Positions 1 through 5,041 of a stretch of 5,041 nt of DNA are shown in pieces (within the stretch, counting starts at the first letter, position 1; the number at the start of each line of letters is the position of its first letter). The position numbers were made by a program, and so were the translations under genes. Source of the stretch: Phycisphaerales bacterium (GTDB lineage: Bacteria > Planctomycetota > Phycisphaerae > Phycisphaerales > Phycisphaeraceae); the NCBI GenBank assembly GCA_012031455.1, contig JAAUTM010000159.1, forward strand, positions 1 to 5,041, written 5' to 3'. Under the pieces are notes generated by a model, which saw nothing but the letters and a program-made list of their open reading frames with translations, had not been told where the DNA came from and made no database searches.

Positions 1-1307
1 CAGATCTGCGAGCGGGAAGTTCCGATCGCGGCATGAGCGGCGGGAAACTGCTGATGATCGCACCACCCATTCCGGTGAGTTCCAGCATCTGGGGTACGAT
101 GGTGGTGTCGCTTGGCACACTGGGTGTGGCATCCAGCAAGAACCTTGGCGATTCCTCCGGCAACAGACTGCGCTCATGGGGCAGATACAGAAAATCACAG
201 ACATCCCTTGCCACCGCCAGCGAAGTCGTTTGTCCCTGTGGTTCTTTGGCCGCCAGTTGATCAATTAACACAAGCTCAGCCGTGTACCACCCGAACTTGT
301 CAATCCTCGGCTCCCACGTGACGTTCATCGGGGCGCCTTCACCTACACGCTGGCTCATCCGATCCACCACTCGGCCGGAACCATCGCGCAGAATCAGCAC
401 CGCCAGCAGTGCCTGCCCCGTCAGGTCCTGCACATTGGCACGAAGCTTTGGTTGCTCCGGAGAGCGCAGCAGGTTGTAGGGGGTTTGCGTCGTCACCATC
501 ACCCGCGGCACCTGCCAGATCGCTATGTTGTCAAACCAGGCACTTCCCTGAATATCCTGATAAAGAATTTCATGAGTGGAGAGAGTTTCACTGGATTTGG
601 CAGCAGGCTGAACGATCTCCAATTCCAGCCCAATCCAGGCTGCTCCCGCATGATCGCCGGGGCATGATGATGTTGATCGTTTGCCATTCCCCGTCAGTGA
701 CGATGGGCGCACTGCTGACCCGTGCTCCCGGAATGGGCATACCCCGGGAATCCAGGAAATAGAGATGGACAAAGGCCTTGGCGTATTTGAAATCAGTGGT
801 ACGTATCTGCGCGGTCAGCAGATAGTCTGAACCCGGCACCGCAGGGATGGTGCCCGCTTCCAGAAACGCACCGACATTTCCGCCATCAAGTTCCAGGCGA
901 AAACTGAATTCCCCGTCGGCTCGCTGCTTGCTGTCAAAACCCAGTCGGGTAAAGGTTGGATAGCCCGGACGATGGACCAGTTGCTCATGCAAGGGCTTGC
1001 GCATGAATGTCGGGTCACCGGTGTCCGGTTGCCGCCCCATGATGTACCAGTGCATGGGCAGGATTTCGAAATTACCGAGCTTGCGTTCTTCAAAATCAAA
1101 CAGACGGACCAAACGGTGTTGAAGGGTGGCACGGGCCGATGCCGGTGAAACCGCCATATCCTCCGCCATCGCCAGGTCGCCCAGATCCGCAGCCGTGGTA
1201 TCTACACATGCCAATGTCCAGAGCAATACAAGTAGCGCACCCCACCCGCTGCATCCAGCCAGGGGCCAATCGAGCCATGCCCAAACTTGAAATCGCTTAC
1301 AGGTCAC
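1..1307 (-). CDS. Secreted beta-sandwich (carbohydrate-binding-like) protein, 3' end off-window, frameshifted
   Basis: I do not recognise a named family. About 435 residues are visible after repair. An N-terminal signal peptide has a hydrophobic core near residues 23-34 (GALLVLLWTLAC) followed by TTAADLG, so the product is probably exported. Residues about 70-267 look like a jelly-roll carbohydrate-binding-type domain, starting FDFEERKLGN, with FSFRLELDGGNVG in the middle and ending SAWFDNIAIWQVP. An Ig-like strand-rich segment follows (about 268-350, with LLAVLILRDGSGRVVDRM). The sequence then continues (DFLYLPHERSLLPEESPRF) to the window edge; a catalytic domain could lie beyond it. One extra base in GGGG at 659-662 breaks the frame; without it MPRRSC becomes MPGDHAGAAWIGLELEIV and stays open to base 1. 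The GTG start at 1307 has no clear ribosome binding site; an ATG at 1276-1278 is possible if 1240-1243 holds a further extra base. A polysaccharide-related role is only an inference. Confidence 0.7.
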
Positions 1308-1488
1308 CTACTAGTTATCGGGTCAAACCAGCTCATTCCTGCAACGGCAACGATGTCAATGAGGTCAGGGCCGCGAACGGGGTGAGCGGGAGTATGAATA
1401 ACACCTCTCGCTTCCACTCGTGGCTCTGATGTACAGAAATGGTTGATTGTTAGCGCTGCGACTTGTCGCGTCTTCTACATCAAGATGG
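1308..1488. other. Intergenic gap between prfA and the secreted-protein gene
   Basis: These 181 bases hold no supported gene on either strand and no intrinsic terminator with a T-run for prfA. There is a short perfect inverted repeat GCGACTTGTCGC at 1458-1469. A perfect -35-like TTGACA occurs on the minus strand at 1354-1359, but no acceptable -10 lies 16 to 18 bases downstream. Confidence 0.5.
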
Positions 1489-2575
1489 TCACATCGCCGC
1501 CAACCGCTGGGCAATATCGCGATTCACCAGATCATTGAGCAATGCATCCAGTCGGCCAGCCAGCACTTCCTGCAACTTGTAGTTCATATGTTCGAGGCGG
1601 TGATCCACGACAATCGATTCCTTGTACCGATAGGTGCGAATTCGCTGCGATTCGATCCCCCGTGCCGATCATGCGGGAGCGGTCGGCTGCACGCTGGGCG
1701 TCTTTGAGCCTTTGATAATGATCAAACACCCTCGCCCGCAGTAATTGCCAGGCTCGTTGCCGATTCTGCTGCTGACTCTTGGATTCCTGCATACGAACTT
1801 CGATGCCGGTGGGGATGTGGACCATTTTCACGGCCGTGGCCACCTTGTTGACATTCTGTCCTCCCGGGCCTTGGGCGGTGGTGATGTCCATCTTCACGTC
1901 GCTATCCGGGATGTCGATCTGCACCTTTTCAGGCTCGGGAAGCACGGCCACGGTGGCGGTGGAAGTATGAATCCGTCCCTGGGTTTCCGTGGCTGGAACA
2001 CGCTTGACGCAATGCACCCCGCCTTCGTAACCCAACCCCTGCCAAACCCCCGGCCCGGCTACATGTACCGTGACGTTGCGAATGCCTCCCATATCACCGG
2101 GCGAAACGTCCAGCAGTGTGAACTCCCATTTTTTATCACCTGCAAAACGCTCATACATCGAAAACAAATCCCCAGCCCAGAGTCCTGCTTCATCACCCCC
2201 CGTCCCGGCTCGAATTTCCAATATCACCGAACCCACCGCCCGATCCTCAGCCGTGACAAGGTCCCTGGTCAGCGAATCCACGATGGCGTTTACCTGCTGC
2301 TGCAGATCGGGTAATTCCTCCCGTGCTAAAGCAATCAGGTCCTGCTCCCGATTGTCGGTGATCAATGCCTGATGTGCGGTGATCTGATTTTCCAGATCAA
2401 GCCAGAGGCGATATTGGGCCACCATCGGTGCGAGCGTGGCCTGTTCCACGGAAACATCCCGTAAACGGTGTGGGTCGGCAGCCGTGGCCGGGTCCCCCAA
2501 ACGGCTTTCCAACTCAGTCAATCGAACCGCCAGAGTTTCCATGCGCAGGCGAAGTTTGTGCTGAAGGTCGGTCAT
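1489..2575 (-). CDS. prfA: Peptide chain release factor 1 (RF1), frameshifted near the C-terminus
   Basis: RF1 recognises UAA and UAG stop codons in the ribosomal A site and triggers hydrolysis of peptidyl-tRNA in the cytoplasm. The N-terminal helical domain covers residues 1 to about 110, followed by the conserved IRAGTGGDEAG at 121-131. The stop-codon-reading tripeptide PAT is at 194-196 in KRVPATETQGRIHTS. RF2 would have SPF there, so this is RF1. The catalytic GGQ is at 238-240 in GPGGQNVNK. The frame breaks after GTGDR (residue 308). Removing one base of TT at 1651-1652 restores SQRIRTYRYKESIVVDHRL and a normal C-terminus ending in RLAAM, with the stop at 1489-1491. The repaired length is 361 residues, normal for the family. 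The ATG at 2575 lacks a clear ribosome binding site. The gene follows rpmE, a common order in bacteria, but the gene after it is not the methyltransferase gene prmC, which often follows prfA. Confidence 0.95.
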
Positions 2576-2601
2576 GGATTTGAACCACAGGTAAGCGCAT
2601 G

Positions 2602-2634
2602 AAAAACCGCAGCACCTTTATGGGCGGCTGCGGT
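2602..2634 (-). terminator. Intrinsic terminator after rpmE
   Basis: Read on the minus strand, an 8-bp perfect GC-rich stem (ACCGCAGC pairing with GCTGCGGT) encloses a 13-base loop and runs directly into five T residues (GGTTTTTCATG). It lies 21 bases after the rpmE stop and ends 26 bases before the prfA start codon. It therefore most likely limits read-through from rpmE into prfA and does not isolate the two genes completely. Confidence 0.8.
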
Positions 2635-2655
2635 CGTGGTTGAACGTATGGGGAA

Positions 2656-2889
2656 CTAGGCCTTGGCTTTGGCGCCGGCCTTGAAGTATGACCCGCCTGC
2701 GAACTTCTTCTGGAAGCGTTCGACTCGGCCAAGGGTATCGACAAACTTCTGCTTGCCGGTGAAGAACGGATGGCACTGGGAGCAGATATCCACGTGCATC
2801 TCCGGCCGGGTGCTACGGGTATCAAAGCTGCTTCCGCAGGCACAGGTCACTTTGCAGTTCACATAATCAGGATGAATGTCGTCACGCAT
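2656..2889 (-). CDS. rpmE: Large-subunit ribosomal protein L31, zinc-binding type
   Basis: L31 is a small protein of the 50S subunit that helps bridge the two ribosomal subunits. The 77-residue product starts [19 protein letters not shown] and contains the hallmark stretch [24 protein letters not shown]. Cysteines at 16, 18, 36 and 39 give the C-x-C plus C-x-x-C zinc ligand set, so this is the zinc-containing form and not the zinc-free paralogue made under zinc shortage. The C-terminus is Lys/Ala-rich (KAGAKAKA). The reading frame is open further upstream to 3060, but the family start and a GGGAG ribosome binding site at 2897-2901, seven bases before the ATG, fix the start at 2889. This is the only gene in the window with no sign of an indel. 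It has its own promoter and terminator. Confidence 0.97.
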   Translation of the reverse strand: MRDDIHPDYVNCKVTCACGSSFDTRSTRPEMHVDICSQCHPFFTGKQKFVDTLGRVERFQKKFAGGSYFKAGAKAKA

Positions 2890-2896
2890 GGCTCGT

Positions 2897-2901
2897 CTCC
2901 C
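2897..2901 (-). promoter_or_regulatory. Ribosome binding site of rpmE
   Basis: The sequence GGGAG on the minus strand lies seven bases before the ATG at 2887-2889. It supports the short 77-residue L31 start over the longer open frame beginning at 3060. Confidence 0.7.
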
Positions 2902-2929
2902 AGCAAGGGCTGTTTTAATGAAGCTAAGC

Positions 2930-2958
2930 ATTATAACAATGCTGCAACCGGATACAAA
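2930..2958 (-). promoter_or_regulatory. Extended -10 sigma70-type promoter of rpmE
   Basis: On the minus strand a perfect TATAAT (2930-2935) is preceded by TG one base upstream (TGTTATAAT), the extended -10 form. The -35 is weak: TTTGTA at 2953-2958 with 17-base spacing, or TTGTAT at 2952-2957 with 16. A start of transcription near 2923 would give a leader of about 33 bases before the L31 ATG. Position and quality fit a constitutive ribosomal-protein promoter that may also supply prfA. Confidence 0.7.
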
Positions 2959-3063
2959 CCCCCATTTCCCCCTGGCCTGGTCCGCCACAGCGTAATCGGC
3001 CACCCTCGCATTCGAGATGAATGTTTGTTTCAGAATCAACTCATGTGTCAGCTTAACCAATGA

Positions 3064-4085
3064 TTATGCATGCCCGACTTCGATTTCCAGCACCTGCAAA
3101 GCTGCTTCGACATGGGTCGGGTCGCCATCAGCCTGAAGCATGGCCGGGGTACTCATTGCCAGCAGCGCCCTTTTGGTGGCGGCCAACATCGGCCAGTCGG
3201 CATCCACATGAAGCCCTAATTTCTTGCGTTCATGGGCAAGCTGGCTGACCAGTTTGCGTCCGCCCAGCCTTTGCCGCCTTGCCCAGTAGAGATGCTCGAA
3301 ATAAACCGCATCCTCCACCCAGTGCCCCGCATGGACCTCGGCAAAATCGATGAGCACCGCAGGCCCGGCTGGCGCAGGCTGGCGCGTCACCGCATTGGCC
3401 AGATGCAGATCGCCATGCACCCAATAGTTGCGTGGTCGACTGTTCCATGCTGCAAGCCATGGCCCATCTTTTCTGGCAGCGTTTGAGTGCATTTTTCCAT
3501 CGCTGTTCATGCCGAACGTCGTGTTCGCCAGCGATATGTTTGCGGGCCATGTCCAGGATTTTTTTCCAGTCCTTCTCAGCCGGGGGTTCCTGAATCGCCG
3601 CCCCATCAGCAGCCTTGTAAAACCGGCCGGCCGCTCGATAAGCAGATCGAATTCAGCCCCGTTCCAGTGACTGTTCAGCGGGCCATGGGGCAGGCGTTCC
3701 ATCACCACCCAGGCCAGGTCGTAACTGCCCAGCATCGAGCCATGGGCTAGAGTTTGGGGGCCACATCTCCAGCTTGTTGCAGATGTTCCAGCCAGAAAAG
3801 CTCATTGGGCGGTACCGGGAGTTTCACCACCACCGGCTGGTCAATGCCTGCCTCATCACGAAATGTGGCGTAACCCGTGGCCGCTCCGCCCCGTTGCCAG
3901 GTGGTTCTAAACCAGTTGATGCCCGAAAGATGCCCGTCACAAGCCTGATGTAATACAGGTTCGAGCATCGCGCCCATGGGGGCGTGGGCTTCGTGAGTGG
4001 TATGCGAAGGTGAATGGGGGGAGGGTTGACCCTGAACCGGGACGACTGCACTGGCATGCGCCTGCGGTGATGATTGCTCGGCCAT
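3064..4085 (-). CDS. Aminoglycoside-phosphotransferase/kinase-fold protein, frameshifted
   Basis: The repaired product has 340 residues and the protein-kinase-like fold of the APH/choline-kinase superfamily; its substrate is unknown. Residues 5-38 are a Pro/Ser/His-rich, probably disordered tail. A candidate ATP-binding lysine is K88 (VVVKLP), with a possible partner Glu in FWLEHL. The catalytic loop HGDLHLAN is at 224-231 (Asp226, Asn231), and the metal-binding Asp247 is in VLIDFAEVHAGHW. Three indels break it: one base missing near 3747-3749, where repair gives APKLYAHGSMLGSYDLAW in place of a TAG stop; one missing in the run at 3619-3622; and one extra at 3469-3472. The last two cancel, so 3469-3622 is misread without a stop; the true frame there reads GFYKAADGAAIQEPP and DWKKILDMARKHIAG. 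The start at 4085 is chosen for its AAGGAAGG ribosome binding site. The gene lies between murD and rpmE. Antibiotic resistance should not be inferred from the fold name. Confidence 0.8.
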
Positions 4086-4089
4086 CCCA

Positions 4090-4097
4090 CCTTCCTT
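4090..4097 (-). promoter_or_regulatory. Ribosome binding site of the kinase-fold gene
   Basis: AAGGAAGG on the minus strand lies just before the ATG at 4083-4085; its AAGGA half is seven bases from the start codon. It decides the start as MAEQSS and argues against the longer open frame starting at 4190. Confidence 0.75.
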
Positions 4098-4122
4098 GGT
4101 TCGTGTCTGCTTGCCTTTGTTC

Positions 4123-4151
4123 ACCCTAACTTGGATTGATCGCTCTGACAA
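4123..4151 (-). promoter_or_regulatory. Possible promoter of the kinase-fold gene
   Basis: On the minus strand TTGTCA (4146-4151, five of six to the -35 consensus) is followed by a 17-base spacer and TAGGGT (4123-4128, only three of six to the -10). A T-rich stretch (ATATTTTTTCAC) directly upstream resembles an UP element. The weak -10 keeps this tentative. The gene could instead be transcribed from further upstream together with murD. Confidence 0.35.
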
Positions 4152-4222
4152 GTGAAAAAATATCTGGCACGATTTGTCCTGCTCTAACAATGGTCAGCTC
4201 AGGGGTGCGTATCACCACGACA

Positions 4223-5041
4223 TCACCCTAAGCCGGTGTATTTGAGCACCGCCTGGGCGAAGGCTGCGCCACGGGCTTCGTAATTGGCGAACTGGTCGTA
4301 GGAGGCACAACCCGGTGAAAAGCAGCACGATGTGGCCGGACTGCATGTCCCGGACGATGCGGGTCATGGCCGTATCAAGATCGCCACAGGGGTGGACCGT
4401 GGCGGTTTCACAGGCAGCCATGGCGAGGGTGGCCAGCGTCGGGCCGGTGTCGCCGATGGTGTAAACCGCATGGGAATGCCCGGCCGCCAGTTGCGCCAAG
4501 GCGGATAAATCACTTTGCTTGTTGTACCCGCCCAGAATGATGTGCACCGAACCTTTGGCAAACGAACGCAGGGCGAGCATGGCCGCTTCGGGCGTGGTGG
4601 CTTTGGAATCGTTGTAGAACTTCACCCCATGAGCCTCAGCCACGAACTGTAAGCGATGGGGCAACCCGGTGAAATCGGACAAGGCCGCAGCCCCGCGACC
4701 CGGTGATACACCAGCACCCATGCATGCTTCGATCGCCAGCCAGGCGTTGAGCTGGTTGTGCATCCCCGGCAGCAGCAATTTGATACGCCCATCGATCACA
4801 CCGTCCGCCGGGGCACGGATGATGCGGTGATGCCTGGGCTTGATTTCGGTGGGAAGGCCGGGGCCAAGGAGGGCAATGTCGCTGAGTGACTGGTTTTCAA
4901 GGATTTCCTGCTTGGCCAAGGCGTAGTCGGCCATCGTGCCATGCCGGTCCAGATGATTGGGCATGAGGTTGGTGACGACGGCGATGTACGGGGACCAGCC
5001 AGTCCAGTGGAATTGACGGTTGCAATGATCCGATGCGTGCG
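4223..5041 (-). CDS. murD: UDP-N-acetylmuramoylalanine--D-glutamate ligase, C-terminal part, frameshifted
   Basis: MurD adds D-glutamate to UDP-MurNAc-L-alanine, using ATP, in the cytoplasmic stage of peptidoglycan synthesis. About 270 C-terminal residues are present; the N-terminal domain and the P-loop lie beyond the right edge. Visible motifs in order are IAVVTNLMPNHLDRHGTM, YALAKQEIL (its lysine probably matches the carbamylated lysine of the family), LLPGMHNQLNAW, FTGLPHRLQFV, FYNDSKATTPEA, and GGYNKQSDLSAL. One extra base in the run at 4318-4321 converts the family ending into LLFTGLCLLRP. Removing it restores LLSPGCASYDQFANYEARG and the stop at 4223-4225; without repair the frame runs on to a stop at 4212. 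The stretch between the carbamylated lysine and LLPGMHN is shorter than in E. coli MurD. The frame in the last 55 or so bases of the window is uncertain. Confidence 0.92.

Noticed and set aside
1354..1359. Perfect TTGACA as a promoter -35 for the secreted-protein gene
   Set aside because: No hexamer 16 to 18 bases downstream matches a -10 at more than two of six positions.
1458..1469. Inverted repeat GCGACTTGTCGC as prfA terminator or operator
   Set aside because: The stem is only five pairs with a two-base loop and no T-run follows; it is too short to claim a function.
1745..2314. Long plus-strand open frame of 189 codons
   Set aside because: It lies wholly opposite prfA, whose motifs are unmistakable, and its translation shows no family features; it is a shadow frame.
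1489..2575. Reading this gene as prfB (RF2) with its known programmed frameshift
   Set aside because: The recognition tripeptide is PAT, not SPF, and the break is near the C-terminus, whereas the prfB site is near codon 25 at a UGA.
2890..3060. N-terminal extension of L31 to a start at 3060
   Set aside because: The extension does not match L31, contains the promoter, and the GGGAG site supports the start at 2889.
3064..4085. Antibiotic resistance gene
   Set aside because: Only the general phosphotransferase fold is visible; the neighbours are housekeeping genes and no known resistance subfamily is recognisable.
4086..4190. Longer start of the kinase-fold gene at 4190
   Set aside because: The AAGGAAGG site directly before 4085 fits better, and the extra residues overlap the possible promoter.
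4152..4190. T-run ATATTTTTT as a murD terminator
   Set aside because: No stable GC stem precedes the T residues on the minus strand.
1..5041. CRISPR array, tRNA, rRNA, insertion sequence, phage or defence system
   Set aside because: I saw no regularly spaced repeats, no cloverleaf, no transposase or terminal repeats and no defence-type domains on either strand.

Overview
The window looks like bacterial chromosomal DNA carrying mostly core genes. All five genes lie on the minus strand, so in transcription order (right to left) they are: the C-terminal part of murD (peptidoglycan synthesis), a phosphotransferase/kinase-fold gene, rpmE (ribosomal protein L31), prfA (peptide chain release factor 1), and the 5' part of a gene for a secreted beta-sandwich protein that runs off the left edge. 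The style of the MurD and RF1 proteins, and the large secreted protein with an FDFEE start and a WFDNI end to its first domain, suggest Planctomycetota, possibly Phycisphaerae. That is an inference from protein style, not from a search.

Right part (about 3064-5041): murD ends at 4223. It is followed after a 137-base gap by the kinase-fold gene, which has a strong ribosome binding site and a plausible weak promoter. Middle (2576-3063): rpmE has a well-formed extended -10 promoter and its own intrinsic terminator. Prefix prfA starts only 26 bases beyond that terminator, so it probably depends partly on read-through from rpmE. Left part (1-1488): prfA ends at 1489, a 181-base gap without a recognisable gene follows, and then comes the secreted-protein gene.

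The dominant oddity is that four of the five genes are broken by single-base insertions or deletions, mostly in runs of four identical bases. I place six with good support (659-662, 1651-1652, 3469-3472, 3619-3622, about 3747-3749, 4318-4321) and a seventh tentatively (1240-1243). After conceptual repair each gene gives a continuous family-like protein: RF1 of 361 residues, a kinase-fold protein of 340 residues, and a normal MurD C-terminus. Because prfA and murD are essential in nearly all bacteria, base-calling or assembly error is far more likely than real decay. The gene coordinates given here span the indels.

I found no RNA gene, CRISPR array, mobile element, phage gene or defence-like system, and I see no convincing undescribed system. 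The least understood items are the secreted protein, the kinase-fold protein with its Pro/His/Ser-rich tail, the rpmE-prfA terminator arrangement, and a 15-bp inverted repeat whose two copies each lie beside an indel.
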